Part shown: positions 7,801 to 16,245 of the stretch, one piece after another
How the letters are laid out: every line of letters begins with the position of its first letter
How positions within the stretch are numbered: position 1 is the first letter of the stretch
Origin: Enterobacteriaceae bacterium UBA2655
Lineage (GTDB): Bacteria > Pseudomonadota > Gammaproteobacteria > Enterobacterales > Enterobacteriaceae
Assembly: GCA_002359495.1 (NCBI GenBank)
Contig: DENB01000004.1
Location: forward strand, 1-22,508
Direction of reading: 5' to 3'
Length of the DNA stretch: 22,508 bases
Translations under genes and position numbers: made by a program
The notes under the pieces: model-generated
The model's input: the letters and a program-made list of their open reading frames with translations, nothing else
The model's database searches: none
What the model was told of the DNA's origin: nothing

Positions 7801-9243
7801 TTAAGCCAGTTTAGGGAAGGTGGCGACCTTGCTGTCGGCGCCCTGCTCGTCATGACGATCGGCAACGGTGCGCAGATCCTTCAGGAAGGTTTCGCGCCAG
7901 TTGGCGATGTCGTTTTTACGCAGTACCTGCATCATATCGTTGTAGCGGGAGATACGTTCCGTACGCGGCATGGTCAGCGCTTTATCCAACGCGGCAGCCA
8001 CTTCGTCGCGATCGTAAGGGTTAACAATCAGCGCCGAAGTCAGTTCATTGGCGGCGCCGGCGAAACGCGATAGCACCAGAACGCCCGGATCGTCAGGGTC
8101 TTGCGCCGCGACATACTCTTTCGCCACCAGGTTCATACCGTCTCGCAGCGGCGTCACCAAGCCTACATCGGTTAAGCGGAAAATTTTCATCAGCAGACGG
8201 CGATCGAAATGCTGGTTGAGATAGTAGAGCGGCGTCCAGCCGAGCGTACCATATTTGCCGTTGATACGCCCCGCCTCGGTCTCCAGCTGATGCCGGATAT
8301 CCTGATAGGCCTGCACATCGCCGCGCGAGGTTGGCGCAATCTGTGAATAGCGAATTTTCCCACGATGCTGAGGATAGTTCTCCAGCAGCGCTTCATAAGC
8401 CAGAAAACGCTCCGGCAAACCTTTGGAATAATCCAGACGTTCGCAGGCAATAATATTTTTCGCATCGCCCAACTCGCGTTTCATTGCCGCCATTTTCGGC
8501 GGCAGCGGCCCTTCCGCCATCTCTTTAATGCTGTCCGGCTCAATACCGATCGGATAGGCTTCGGTCATAAAGGTATGGCCAAAAGCGCGATGGGTTTTTT
8601 CGCCTTTATTTTGCAATTGCGTCAGCTGACCAAGGGATTCGAGAAAAGCCTGGCGATCGGATTCAGTCTGAAAGCCCAGCAGATCGTAATCGCAAAGCAT
8701 CTCCAGTAATTCCTGGTGCGGTGGCAGCGCATTAAAGATTTCTGGCGTGGGGAACGGAATATGTAAAAAGAAACCGATTCGGTTGATAATGCCTAATTTA
8801 CGCAGCGCGGCGGCAAACGGCAGCAAATGATAATCGTGGATCCATAAAATATCGTCTGGCTTAATCAGCGGCTGCAGACGTTTCGCCAGTAACTCGTTTA
8901 CGTGGCAATAGCCGTCCCAGGCTTCGCGCTGGAATTGAACAAGGTCGAGGCGATAATGAAATGCGGGCCAGATAACGGTATTGGAAAACTGACAGTAATA
9001 AAGGTCGTAATCGTTCTGACTAAGAGGAAAAGAGGCGTAGGTAATGCCGTCATGTTCCATTTGAGATAAAGCGTTATCGTCTTCATCTTCACCGGAGATT
9101 TCGCTTATTTCTCCATTCCATCCAAACCATAAACCTCCGGTGGTTTTCAATGCGTCAAGAATGCCGACGGCGAGACCGCCCGCACTGGCTTTTGACCCAT
9201 CAGGAATAGCGATACGGTTAGATACGACCACTAAGCGACTCAT
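7801..9243 (-). CDS. otsA: Trehalose-6-phosphate synthase OtsA
   Basis: Cytoplasmic GT-B glycosyltransferase (family GT20) that joins UDP-glucose and glucose-6-phosphate to give trehalose-6-phosphate, for osmotic and stationary-phase protection. It has 480 residues, against about 474 in E. coli. The N-terminal [13 protein letters not shown] and the glycine pair near 22-23 sit in the glucose-phosphate/UDP site. WIHDYHL is at 134-140. The conserved Arg/Lys are in [13 protein letters not shown] (Arg269, Lys274), and the UDP-sugar loop DGMNLVAKE is at 368-376. Its start lies 26 bases inside otsB, so the pair is translationally coupled, with otsB first. Confidence 0.97.
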   Translation of the reverse strand: MSRLVVVSNRIAIPDGSKASAGGLAVGILDALKTTGGLWFGWNGEISEISGEDEDDNALSQMEHDGITYASFPLSQNDYDLYYCQFSNTVIWPAFHYRLDLVQFQREAWDGYCHVNELLAKRLQPLIKPDDILWIHDYHLLPFAAALRKLGIINRIGFFLHIPFPTPEIFNALPPHQELLEMLCDYDLLGFQTESDRQAFLESLGQLTQLQNKGEKTHRAFGHTFMTEAYPIGIEPDSIKEMAEGPLPPKMAAMKRELGDAKNIIACERLDYSKGLPERFLAYEALLENYPQHRGKIRYSQIAPTSRGDVQAYQDIRHQLETEAGRINGKYGTLGWTPLYYLNQHFDRRLLMKIFRLTDVGLVTPLRDGMNLVAKEYVAAQDPDDPGVLVLSRFAGAANELTSALIVNPYDRDEVAAALDKALTMPRTERISRYNDMMQVLRKNDIANWRETFLKDLRTVADRHDEQGADSKVATFPKLA

Positions 9244-10033
9244 AACCTTGACTCCTTACCGACGTTGTCTTGTCTTGCTTTAATTGTAATAGTATTTGTT
9301 CAAGCCATTGATAAACCTCGTTTACCCCTTTGAGGCGGTAACGCGCCTGGCTGGAACCTTCTCCAATTTTCACGGATATGCCCTGCATGGCGTTTACCGC
9401 GAGAAATCCTTTCTCATCCGTAAGATCGTCACCAATAAACACCGGGATCCGTCCGGTGAAAGGTGCTTCACGCATAAAGGCTTCGATGGCAGCGCCTTTA
9501 TTAATGCCTTGCGGTTTAATTTCAACCACACACTTGCCCGGCTGCAGCGCCAGCGCCGGAAACTGCGCAACCGCCTGCTCCGCCAGTTGCAGAACAGCCT
9601 GTTCATACTGCATGGCCTGACGATAATGCAGCGCGAAAGCCATACCTTTTATTTCCAGCTGGGTGCCGGGCCACTGCGCGACGGCGTCCTGCAGCTGATG
9701 ACGCAACGCCTGCTCGACGTCCGCATCAAGGGCAACGCGCTGGATTTCACCGTGCGCGTCGCGCCGTTCCGCGCCATGCACGCCCGCCGCAGGCGCGATC
9801 AACGGCGCCGCCAGCAGGTCGAGCTGGGCAATGGGACGGCCGGAGACCAGCGCCAGCGCCCCATGAGATAACTCAGAAAGTTGAGAAAGGTGCGAACGCA
9901 CCGTTTCAGGAATAAACACATCTTCGGGACGCGGCTGTATTGCCGCCAGAGTGCCGTCCACATCGAAAAAGAACGCGTACAGACCGCCGCTCAGCGCGGG
10001 CAGCGTGCTGTGTTCATATGCAGCCTGGGTCAC
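9218..10033 (-). CDS. otsB: Trehalose-6-phosphate phosphatase OtsB
   Basis: HAD-superfamily phosphatase that releases trehalose from trehalose-6-phosphate. It has 271 residues, similar to E. coli (266). The HAD motif I aspartates are in FFFDVDGTL (Asp24 nucleophile, Asp26). Motif II lies in LVSGR. Lys179 (INKG) and the motif III/IV acidic loop IGDDLTDE (200-207) bind phosphate and magnesium. The start is GTG at 10033, directly behind a near-ideal Shine-Dalgarno (AGGAGG, 5 bases). The reading frame overlaps otsA by 26 bases. In E. coli the operon is sigma-S dependent; I do not find a convincing promoter here. Confidence 0.97.
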   Translation of the reverse strand: MTQAAYEHSTLPALSGGLYAFFFDVDGTLAAIQPRPEDVFIPETVRSHLSQLSELSHGALALVSGRPIAQLDLLAAPLIAPAAGVHGAERRDAHGEIQRVALDADVEQALRHQLQDAVAQWPGTQLEIKGMAFALHYRQAMQYEQAVLQLAEQAVAQFPALALQPGKCVVEIKPQGINKGAAIEAFMREAPFTGRIPVFIGDDLTDEKGFLAVNAMQGISVKIGEGSSQARYRLKGVNEVYQWLEQILLQLKQDKTTSVRSQGYESLSGRI

Positions 10034-10072
10034 ACTTTTCCTCCTGTTTGCATGGTATTACGCGATGCGCAA

Positions 10073-10090
10073 CCTGACGTCAGGCGCCTG
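10073..10090. repeat. Two overlapping perfect palindromes upstream of otsB
   Basis: CCTGACGTCAGG (10073-10084) and CAGGCGCCTG (10081-10090) share four bases. They begin about 40 bases upstream of the otsB start, where a regulator or an RNA structure could act on otsBA. Confidence 0.45.
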
Positions 10091-10135
10091 TTCGGGCGGG
10101 TCAGATTGCGTACCTGAATCGCCATCGCGTGAGGA

Positions 10136-10149
10136 GTGACTAATGTCAC
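10136..10149. promoter_or_regulatory. Inverted repeat GTGAC-TAAT-GTCAC
   Basis: Perfect 5-bp arms with a 4-base centre, about 100 bases upstream of otsB. Operator-like; the binding protein is unknown. Confidence 0.35.
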
Positions 10150-10473
10150 AGAAAGGAGAGATGCGGTCAGAACAGGCAATGAGGGAGTAAAAGAGGATGC
10201 CTGAAAGCGAGGTGGTTTAACCGTACAACTGCTGATTTTAATGGGTAACACTCCGCAAAAAACTAAGTTATTTCTGACACATCAACCTGACAGCGAACAT
10301 CATCAAGGTAAAGTGTAGACAACATTCCCGGATTTACCAGACGAGGTGCGGCTAAAAGCGCAGCGGGTAGCGGAATTGACTCCATCATTGTCAGTTCCTT
10401 AGCCACAAGCGGCTCCGCATCGGGGCGTTGCCACTACACTTAAAGGCAGATTCCTGAACAGAGGAGTAACGCC

Positions 10474-11040
10474 ATGAGCCAACGCATCCACAAAATCGAC
10501 TTTCCCGTCGAGAAAGCGCGTAAGTATCTTGAGCCGGGTCCGGTGCTGCTGCTCAGCTCGCAGTATGAAGAGCACAGCGACATTATGACGCTGGGCTGGC
10601 ATACCATTCTGGAGTTTTCGCCTTCGCTGGTGGGCTGCATGATCTCCGGCATGAACCACAGCCATGAACTGATCCGCAACAGCGGCCAGTGCGTGCTCAA
10701 TATTCCGACGGTCGAGCTGACCGACGCGGTGGTCGCCATCGGCAACAGCCACGGCGACAAGCTGGATAAGTTCGCTGCCTACAACCTGACCGCCGAACCC
10801 GCCAGCAAGGTGAATGCGCCGCTGATCGGCGAGTGCTTCGCCAGCTTTGAATGCCAGCTCTACGACGATTCGATGGTCGATAACTATAACCTGTTTATTT
10901 TTGAGATCGTCAAAGCGCATGTGGCAGAGAAACCGGAATTCCCCACTACGCTGCACTATACCGGCGAGGGGCGTTTTACCGTAATGAGCGACAAGGTGCT
11001 GGACCAGAGCCGTGATTTTAAACCAGAAATGTTAATTTAA
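10474..11040 (+). CDS. Flavin reductase family protein (FMN-binding split barrel)
   Basis: 188-residue cytoplasmic protein with the flavin-reductase-like split-barrel fold. The N-terminal PGPVLLLSSQ, the HSDIMTLGWHTILEF segment and SLVGCMISGMNHSHELIRNS follow the pattern of this family (start of barrel, flavin contacts, start of the NxxSxELIRxS-type helix). The C-terminal half carries FECQLYDD and a last strand before GRFTVMSD. No signal peptide or membrane segment. The ATG at 10474 has GAGGAG 7 bases upstream. msrA follows 68 bases later on the same strand, so the two may share a transcript. Substrate and partner enzyme cannot be told from sequence; the FMN/NAD(P)H role is inferred from the family. 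Confidence 0.85.
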   Translation: MSQRIHKIDFPVEKARKYLEPGPVLLLSSQYEEHSDIMTLGWHTILEFSPSLVGCMISGMNHSHELIRNSGQCVLNIPTVELTDAVVAIGNSHGDKLDKFAAYNLTAEPASKVNAPLIGECFASFECQLYDDSMVDNYNLFIFEIVKAHVAEKPEFPTTLHYTGEGRFTVMSDKVLDQSRDFKPEMLI

Positions 11041-11082
11041 AGCCGGTTGAATTTCTCACGGGCTGTCCCCACTGTTAAAGCA

Positions 11083-11089
11083 CTATACC
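11083..11089 (+). promoter_or_regulatory. Possible sigma-S type -10 element before msrA
   Basis: CTATACC lies 20 bases upstream of the msrA start and resembles the sigma-S extended -10 (CTATACT). No matching -35 is visible. It would let msrA be expressed separately from the upstream gene in stress. Weak call. Confidence 0.3.
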
Positions 11090-11108
11090 TGGACAGGAGT
11101 AAGCAATT

Positions 11109-11642
11109 ATGGCAATCGAATACGCAGTGATCGCGGGTGGCTGTTTCTGGTGCACAGAAGCGGTATTCAAAGACGTGATCGGCGTCGAGTCGGTTGAGAG
11201 CGGCTATACCGGGGGCAATCGCCCTAACCCGACCTATGAGCAGGTATGCAGCGGCGCGACCGGCCATGCGGAAGCGATCCGCATCGGTTTCGATCCGGCG
11301 CAGTTAAAGTATGGCGACCTGCTGGATATCAGCTTCGCCACTCACGATCCGACCCAGCTGAACCGTCAGGGCAACGATATCGGCACGCAATACCGTTCGG
11401 CCATTTTTCCGGCCAACGAACAGCAGGAGGCGGAAGCCCGCGCGGCGATCGCGCGCGCTCAGGAAGATCATCGCGATCCGGTGGTCACCACCATCGAACC
11501 GCTGAAAGCCTGGTATCCGGCGGAAGATTATCATCAGGATTATTGGGAAGGGGCGGGCCAGCGCAACGGCTACTGCATGGCGGTGATCCCGCCGAAGCTG
11601 CAAAAGCTGCGTAAAAGCTTTGCCAACCGGGTGAAAAGCTAA
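11109..11642 (+). CDS. msrA: Peptide methionine sulfoxide reductase MsrA (short form)
   Basis: Reduces the S-epimer of methionine sulfoxide in oxidised proteins, using thioredoxin. It has 177 residues, with the MsrA signature [11 protein letters not shown] (catalytic Cys12) close to the N-terminus, then [35 protein letters not shown] and YHQDYW. The other Cys are at 15, 47 and 156. E. coli MsrA is about 212 residues and has a longer N-terminal part and two C-terminal recycling Cys, so this is the shorter subfamily and may be a second msrA in the genome. The ATG has AGGAGT 8 bases upstream. The gene ends at a terminator shared with phoA. Confidence 0.96.
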   Translation: MAIEYAVIAGGCFWCTEAVFKDVIGVESVESGYTGGNRPNPTYEQVCSGATGHAEAIRIGFDPAQLKYGDLLDISFATHDPTQLNRQGNDIGTQYRSAIFPANEQQEAEARAAIARAQEDHRDPVVTTIEPLKAWYPAEDYHQDYWEGAGQRNGYCMAVIPPKLQKLRKSFANRVKS

Positions 11643-11645
11643 GCC

Positions 11646-11674
11646 AAAGGGCGGACACAATGTCCGCCCTTTTT
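11646..11674 (+). terminator. Bidirectional terminator between msrA and phoA
   Basis: A perfect 12-bp stem (AAAGGGCGGACA / TGTCCGCCCTTT) with a 3-base loop lies between the convergent stops. On the plus strand it is followed by TTC TTT, ending msrA. On the minus strand it can end phoA, whose stop is just outside it. Confidence 0.9.
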
Positions 11675-11676
11675 CT

Positions 11677-13083
11677 TTACTGAATGCCCATCGCGTCGCG
11701 CAGGGTATAAAACAGATCGGTCTGATCGGTCAGGCCCACCACGTTAGCCGCATGCGGGCCATAAGCGGCGATACGCAGCTGCGTGCCGGTATGTTCCTGC
11801 GAATCCCCTTCCGAGTTGCCGTAGCTGATGGTCATCACCGCGCCGTCTTTGGTGTTCAGCGCCTGGGTCAGTCCCGGCGCCTTGGTGCCGTTTTCGACGA
11901 TCTGGCTGCTGTGCGCGTGGTCTGCGGTGACGATAACCAGCGTGCTGCCGTCGTTGCGGGCGAATTCCAGCGCTTTCTGCACCGCTTCGTCGAGATCAAC
12001 GGTTTCCCCAATCTGGCCGCACGGGTTCGCCGCATGATCCTGTTTATCGATCGAGGCGCCTTCCACCTGCAGGAAGAAGCCTTTTTCATTTTTGCTCAGC
12101 AGGCTAATCGCTTTTTTCGTCATCTGTGCCAGCGTCGGCACGGAAGCGGGTCGGTCTTTCGCCGGTTCGCAGGTAACTACCGGCTTGTCGATATTGCCGT
12201 GGTAGCTGGCTTTTGGTCCCTGCCAGCGCACCGGCATATTGCCCTCGGCGAACGGGCCCAGCAGCGGCTTATCCTGGCTGGCGCTGTTGATGGCGTGCAG
12301 GCCGTTCAGATCGCTGACCAGCTGATAGCCCATGCTTTGCGCCTGCTCGCGCAGGGTTTTGCCTTTATACTTGCCCGCTTTAGCCCTTTCGCCGAAGGTT
12401 TTGCCGCCGCCGCCCAGCGTGACGTCGGCGCGGGTTTTCAGCAGCTGCTCGGCAATCGATCCCTTGCCGCCCTGCTCCAGCGCGTTGCTGGAGCAAAGCG
12501 CGCTGGTTTGCTCCGGTCCGTAACATTTGCGCGAGGTGACGTGGGAAACCAGCGCCGCTGGCGTGGCGTCCTCCAGCTCAGCGGTTGAGACGTTGCCCGT
12601 GGCTTTGCCCGCCGCTTTCGCCAGCTCCAGAATGGTGACGTAATCCTTGCCGTTCACATCCACGCCGAGCGCGCCGTTATAAGTTTTGACGCCGGTGGAC
12701 CAGGCGGTGGCCGACGCGGCGGAATCGGTGACGTAGCTCGGCTTGTGGCTCTTTTTGTCCAGCGAGTAGTGGGTGTACTGGCCGGTCAACGGCAACGCAT
12801 CGATGCCTTTGAAAAAGCCGCCCGCGCCCATCGCCAGGTTACGCGCAGCGGTGATTTCCGAATCGCCCATGCCGTCGCCGATCAGCAGAATGACGTTCTT
12901 TGCCGTCCCGTTGCTGAGCGAGGCTTTCAGCATCTCCGTCTGGTCCTGCGTCAGGCGACGGGCGCCGCCCGGCTGGGTCAAATCGCCCTGCGCGGCGCGG
13001 GAATAGTCTTGTGTCTCGGCGACGGCATAAGCGGAGGTCATAGCAGCAAGCAAAGAAATCGTAAACAGGCGAGCATATTTCAT
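11677..13083 (-). CDS. phoA: Alkaline phosphatase PhoA
   Basis: Periplasmic, disulfide-bonded, zinc/magnesium phosphomonoesterase that releases phosphate when it is scarce. It has 468 residues, against 471 in E. coli. The signal peptide is about residues 1-22 ([20 protein letters not shown], cleavage likely near AVA-ET). The first metal-binding Asp is in IGDGMGDSE (Asp70), and the nucleophile Ser121 is in [37 protein letters not shown] and EHTGTQ supply the other zinc ligands. Four Cys in two close pairs match the two disulfides of the E. coli enzyme. AAGGA lies 8 bases before the ATG. A PhoB-box candidate lies upstream. Confidence 0.98.
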   Translation of the reverse strand: MKYARLFTISLLAAMTSAYAVAETQDYSRAAQGDLTQPGGARRLTQDQTEMLKASLSNGTAKNVILLIGDGMGDSEITAARNLAMGAGGFFKGIDALPLTGQYTHYSLDKKSHKPSYVTDSAASATAWSTGVKTYNGALGVDVNGKDYVTILELAKAAGKATGNVSTAELEDATPAALVSHVTSRKCYGPEQTSALCSSNALEQGGKGSIAEQLLKTRADVTLGGGGKTFGERAKAGKYKGKTLREQAQSMGYQLVSDLNGLHAINSASQDKPLLGPFAEGNMPVRWQGPKASYHGNIDKPVVTCEPAKDRPASVPTLAQMTKKAISLLSKNEKGFFLQVEGASIDKQDHAANPCGQIGETVDLDEAVQKALEFARNDGSTLVIVTADHAHSSQIVENGTKAPGLTQALNTKDGAVMTISYGNSEGDSQEHTGTQLRIAAYGPHAANVVGLTDQTDLFYTLRDAMGIQ

Positions 13084-13145
13084 TCAGTTTGTCCTTATAC
13101 GGGAAAATAAGCCGGGTATTCGGAATGTAAGTCTGAGAAATAACT

Positions 13146-13185
13146 GTGACGATTTTGTGTATTAAGCGTGTAATTTAGATGACGG
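13146..13185 (-). promoter_or_regulatory. Tandem PhoB boxes upstream of phoA
   Basis: On the minus strand four 7-base units, CCGTCAT, ATTACAC, AATACAC and TCGTCAC, follow each other at exactly 11-base steps with 4-base AT-rich spacers. This is the arrangement of PhoB half sites (consensus CTGTNAT, 11-bp repeat). The outer two are closest to consensus. The 3'-most unit ends about 60 bases upstream of the phoA ATG. GACTTACATT near 13124-13133 could supply the -10. Confidence 0.65.
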
Positions 13186-13259
13186 CGGTTTGTATCTGGC
13201 GAGAGATAAAGCGATTCGCTCACAGCTTAAGCGGATAGAAAAAAAGAGAAAGATAGTGC

Positions 13260-13288
13260 TTGACCCTTTTTAACCGGATCCCTATAGT
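13260..13288 (+). promoter_or_regulatory. Promoter of the tRNA-Ser gene
   Basis: TTGACC (13260-13265), 17 bases, TATAGT (13283-13288): strong sigma-70 hexamers with ideal spacing. They are followed by a GC-rich discriminator (AGCGCCCC), typical of stringently controlled stable-RNA promoters. The expected start is near 13295, about 34 bases before the mature tRNA. Confidence 0.85.
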
Positions 13289-13328
13289 AGCGCCCCGTTG
13301 ACCCGGCAAGGTCAGCAAACAAAAATGT

Positions 13329-13416
13329 GGTGAGGTGTCCGAGTGGCTGAAGGAGCACGCCTGGAAAGTGTGTATACGGCAACGTATCGGGGGTTCGAAT
13401 CCCCCCCTCACCGCCA
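13329..13416 (+). tRNA. tRNA-Ser(GGA), with encoded CCA
   Basis: An 88-base class II tRNA. The acceptor arms GGTGAGG and CCTCACC pair fully and are followed by discriminator G and CCA. The anticodon loop contains CTGGAAAG, giving anticodon GGA, which reads UCC/UCU. The long variable arm and the T loop GGTTCGAATCC are typical of serine tRNAs. The sequence is close to the E. coli serW/serX pair, and one E. coli copy also lies in the same chromosomal neighbourhood as phoH. No integrase or duplicated 3' end is seen nearby. Confidence 0.97.
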
Positions 13417-13429
13417 TCATTTAGAAGAG

Positions 13430-13456
13430 AGCCTGAACGAGAGTTCAGGCTTTTTT
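13430..13456 (+). terminator. Terminator of the tRNA-Ser gene
   Basis: Stem GCCTGAAC / GTTCAGGC with a GAGA loop followed by six T residues, 14 bases after the CCA end. Confidence 0.92.
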
Positions 13457-13474
13457 CGTTTATATTCTGCCGTG

Positions 13475-13537
13475 AGGGGGGTGATGAGAACCCCCGCCGG
13501 GGTTCGACAACCGGCGCAGCCGGTTGGACAGCGGAGC
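13475..13537. repeat. GC-rich block of consecutive palindromes between tRNA-Ser and phoH
   Basis: GAACCCC-N4-GGGGTTC (13488-13505) is followed within a few bases by AACCGGC-N3-GCCGGTT (13509-13525). A competing stem GGGGGT/ACCCCC reaches back to about 13476. No gene explains it, and it is separate from the two terminators on either side. It looks like a small palindromic repeat element, but only one copy is visible in this window. Confidence 0.5.
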
Positions 13538-13558
13538 CTGCGGGCGCGATAAATCCCA

Positions 13559-13584
13559 CAAAAAACCCGGCCGCAGCCGGGTTT
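13559..13584 (-). terminator. Rho-independent terminator after phoH
   Basis: Stem AAACCCGGC / GCCGGGTTT with a 4-base loop, followed on the minus strand by a further T run, 17 bases past the phoH stop. Confidence 0.9.
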
Positions 13585-13601
13585 GTTCGCACTTTCCTTA
13601 A

Positions 13602-14390
13602 TCAACCGTAGGCGTGCAGCGTGCGCTGGCACAGCGCCGACCGCACGCAGTCTTCTTTGCCGAAACGCACGATACCGATCATCTCATCCTCTTCGAAACG
13701 CGCCAGCGCGTCGCCGAGGCCGGATTTAACCCCCGCCGGCAAATCGCACTGGGTGATATCGCCGTTGACGATCACCGTGACGTTCTCGCCCAAGCGGGTA
13801 AGAAACATCTTCATCTGCGCGGCGGTTACGTTCTGCGCCTCATCCAGAATCACCACGGCATTTTCAAAGGTTCTGCCGCGCATATAGGCAAAAGGCGCGA
13901 TCTCCACCTTGCCGATTTCGGGACGCAGACAGTATTGCATAAAGGAAGCGCCAAGACGTTTAACCAGAACGTCATAGACCGGCCGGAAGTAGGGAGCGAA
14001 CTTCTCGGAAATATCGCCGGGGAGAAAACCGAGATCTTCATCCGCCTGCAACACCGGGCGCGTAACGATAATCCTTTCAACATCCTTGTTTATCAGGGCC
14101 TCCGCGGCTTTCGCGGCACTGATCCAGGTCTTGCCGCAACCCGCTTCACCGGTTGCGAAGATCAGCTGTTTCTTTTCTATGGCGTTAAGATAGTGCGCCT
14201 GAGCATCATTTCTGGCTTCGATCGGTGAACGATCGCGCGAATCGCGCGCCATGCCGATGGAATCCAACCCACCCATTTGCACGAGCGAAGTGACCGACTC
14301 ATCTTCACGCTGCCGATGACTGCGGGAGTCATTGCGAAGCACTCTTCTTGCTTCCCGACGCGCTTTGATCACTGCTTTCTGTCTTCCCAT
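13602..14390 (-). CDS. phoH: PhoH family ATPase
   Basis: Cytoplasmic P-loop ATPase induced by phosphate starvation in E. coli; the cellular role remains poorly defined. The 262-residue product matches E. coli PhoH along its length. Walker A GEAGCGKT is at 81-88 and Walker B VVILDEAQN at 179-187. RPVLQADEDLGFLPGD and TVIVNGDITQCDLP are family signatures, and the basic N-terminus is MGRQKAVIKARREARR. I chose the ATG at 14390 because it gives the conserved MGRQKAV start. It is transcribed toward the tRNA and ends at its own terminator. A PhoB-box candidate lies about 100 bases upstream. Confidence 0.97.
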   Translation of the reverse strand: MGRQKAVIKARREARRVLRNDSRSHRQREDESVTSLVQMGGLDSIGMARDSRDRSPIEARNDAQAHYLNAIEKKQLIFATGEAGCGKTWISAAKAAEALINKDVERIIVTRPVLQADEDLGFLPGDISEKFAPYFRPVYDVLVKRLGASFMQYCLRPEIGKVEIAPFAYMRGRTFENAVVILDEAQNVTAAQMKMFLTRLGENVTVIVNGDITQCDLPAGVKSGLGDALARFEEDEMIGIVRFGKEDCVRSALCQRTLHAYG

Positions 14391-14968
14391 AGTGGCACCT
14401 TACAGTTGGTTTCATTTCCCGCGCCGGGCATACGCCCGATGCGATTACGTGAACGCTTTAGAGGTTTTTTGGCTTCCTTGTAAGCCGTGACAAGCCCTTA
14501 ACAGAGGCGCGCAACCATGCCGAAACGCCGCTGCGCGCCGGTTGGAGAAAATAAATGGATTGATTTAAGGAAAAATAACGGTGAAGAAGAGTTTGTCGGG
14601 GGAGAAAAACCCCCGCGTGATGACGCGATGTCAGAAGATAATCCGATTGTCCTTGTAAGGACTTACCCATTCGCGATCTCCAGAGTGAAACATCAGCACG
14701 TCCGATTACGCATATGATTAAAGTGCATCACATTTAAGGTAATTTGCAACTCTATTTTTACACGGCGGCAAACAAAACCCTACAGCACTGGCTAAGTCTG
14801 CCGGCAAAAGAATAAAGTAGCGCCATGTTTTCAAGGGGTTATTAATTTACCCCGGCGCGCAACCCTTTCGGAAAATTCGTAAAAAAGTGAAACAACCGCA
14901 GCGAAATGAAAGGAAAGCGCGCCCCCGTGGCAAAAATGAACAACCAAAGGCAGTAGATGAAAAAATAA
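14391..14968. other. Intergenic region between efeB and phoH
   Basis: About 580 bases with no credible gene. Near phoH it contains the PhoB-box candidate, a leader hairpin CGGGC-N4-GCCCG (14425-14438) and the GGCTT/AAGCC repeat at 14471-14486. The part next to efeB is AT-rich and has a loose GGGG/CCCC hairpin near 14835-14853 but no clean terminator for efeB. Open frames here are short and have no family likeness. Confidence 0.5.
14487..14504 (-). promoter_or_regulatory. PhoB-box candidate upstream of phoH
   Basis: Minus strand CTGTTAAGGGCTTGTCAC: two 7-base half sites (CTGTTAA, TTGTCAC) with the 4-base spacer of a Pho box. The half sites match well, but the spacer is GC-rich rather than AT-rich. 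It ends about 97 bases upstream of phoH. PhoB control of phoH is established in E. coli. Confidence 0.5.
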
Positions 14969-16243
14969 TCAAACTTCCAGCAGAGACTGCGCCAGATAAT
15001 GATTTTTATCCGGCACGCCGGGTAAAACAAAAAAATAACCGCCCCCTGTCGGACGTATATATTCCTCCAGCGCTTCGCCGTTAAGACGTTTTTGCACGCT
15101 GATAAAGCCTTTTTCTAAATCATGCTGATAACAAACAAACAGCAGGCCCATATCAAGCTGTCCCGCTGCCGAAATACCGGCGGAATAGCTGTAGCCCCGA
15201 CGCAGCATCAGGCTGCTGGCGCTATCTGGCGTGCGCGGATTAGCTAACCGGATATGCGCGTCCAGCGCGATGATCTCGCCATCGGGATCCTGCGTATAAT
15301 CGGGTTCGTCGTGCTCGTGCCGCATGCCCAGCGGCGCGCCGCTCAGCTTTTCGCGTCCGAAGATGGTCTGCTGTTCGCCGAAGGGCGTGCGATCCCACAT
15401 TTCGACATGGAAACGGATGATACGCACCGCCTGATAGCTGCCGCCGCGCGCCCAGAGAGGTTCATCCTGATCGGCGGTCACCCAGAGCAGCCGATCCATC
15501 AGCTTGTTATCGCGCGTGTCGGGATTGGCGGTGCCGTCTTTGAATCCCAGCAGGTTAATCGGCGTTTCCCTGCCCTGACTGCGCGCCGCGTGTTCAGAAA
15601 TGAATCCCTCGCGCCGCCAGCGCAGACTCAGCAGATCGGGGGTGTGCTTGATGATGTCGCGTAAGGCATGGATCACGGTGACGTTGGTATTGGCGCAAAT
15701 CTGCAGCAGCAGGTCGCCGTGGCACTGCGCGGCATCCAGCGAATCATTGGGAAAGCGCGTCATCCTCTGCAGCTTTTTCGGCTGCTGCGCCTGCAATCCG
15801 AAACGGTCGTCAAACAGCGACTGCCCGACCGAAACCGTGATGGTCAGGTTATCGGGGTAGATCTCCGCGCCGAGAATGCCGGAATCCGCTGGCGGCAGAC
15901 GCGGGTTCTCCACCTGCGGCGCGACGCCGCCCTGGGTGAGAAAGGCGATACGCTGCGTTAACAGGGTAAAAAGCCGCGTCAGTCCGGCTTTGTCTTCCGC
16001 CAGCACGTCGAAGGCCACCAGCATCATCGCCGCCTGCTGCGGCGTGACGATCCCCGCCTGATGCGCACCGTAACAGGGCTGCGCCTGATAGCGCGCATCG
16101 GGCGCCGCCGTGCCTGGCGAAAAACTGTCAGCGGCGGCATGGAACGGGCAGCCGCCCGTGACGGCGGCCGCCCCGCTCAACAGGCCTAACCCCTGTAACA
16201 GACGGCGGCGCGACGGTTTCGCCACCTCCTTCTTTTTACTCAT
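14969..16243 (-). CDS. efeB: Deferrochelatase/DyP-type haem peroxidase EfeB
   Basis: Periplasmic haem-containing DyP-type peroxidase of the EfeUOB iron system; iron extraction from haem has been reported for E. coli. It has 424 residues, against 423 in E. coli. The N-terminus has a twin-arginine signal ([11 protein letters not shown], then a hydrophobic stretch), so it is exported folded by Tat. The DyP motif GFKDG is at 233-237 (Asp236). The haem ligand is His329 in [10 protein letters not shown], and Arg347 is in MLRRGYSYS. The ATG at 16243 is 2 bases after the efeO stop, so the genes form one operon. Confidence 0.97.
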   Translation of the reverse strand: MSKKKEVAKPSRRRLLQGLGLLSGAAAVTGGCPFHAAADSFSPGTAAPDARYQAQPCYGAHQAGIVTPQQAAMMLVAFDVLAEDKAGLTRLFTLLTQRIAFLTQGGVAPQVENPRLPPADSGILGAEIYPDNLTITVSVGQSLFDDRFGLQAQQPKKLQRMTRFPNDSLDAAQCHGDLLLQICANTNVTVIHALRDIIKHTPDLLSLRWRREGFISEHAARSQGRETPINLLGFKDGTANPDTRDNKLMDRLLWVTADQDEPLWARGGSYQAVRIIRFHVEMWDRTPFGEQQTIFGREKLSGAPLGMRHEHDEPDYTQDPDGEIIALDAHIRLANPRTPDSASSLMLRRGYSYSAGISAAGQLDMGLLFVCYQHDLEKGFISVQKRLNGEALEEYIRPTGGGYFFVLPGVPDKNHYLAQSLLEV

Positions 16244-16245
16244 AT

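Larger units (their letters stand above)
10034..10473. other. Divergent control region otsB / flavin reductase gene
   Basis: 440 bases between two divergent genes with no credible protein gene. Near otsB it holds overlapping perfect palindromes (10073-10090) and a GTGAC-N4-GTCAC repeat (10136-10149). Near the plus-strand gene CTACACT (10434-10440) resembles a sigma-S extended -10, without a good -35. The middle part (about 10150-10430) shows nothing I can name. Confidence 0.5.

Noticed and set aside
10030..10251. Minus-strand frame of 73 codons upstream of otsB
   Set aside because: No family likeness or Shine-Dalgarno, it overlaps the otsB start, and it is most likely leader DNA.
13329..13456. 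tRNA-Ser as an integration site for a mobile element
   Set aside because: No integrase, no repeated tRNA 3' end and no foreign-looking genes next to it in the window.
13227..13592. Minus-strand frame of 121 codons across the tRNA-Ser gene
   Set aside because: It reads GEGGIRTPD, the well-known artefact of translating the reverse strand of a serine tRNA, and crosses the tRNA, two terminators and a promoter.
14517..14717. Plus-strand frame of 66 codons between phoH and efeB
   Set aside because: No clear ribosome site or recognisable domain, and it runs antisense to the phoH control region.
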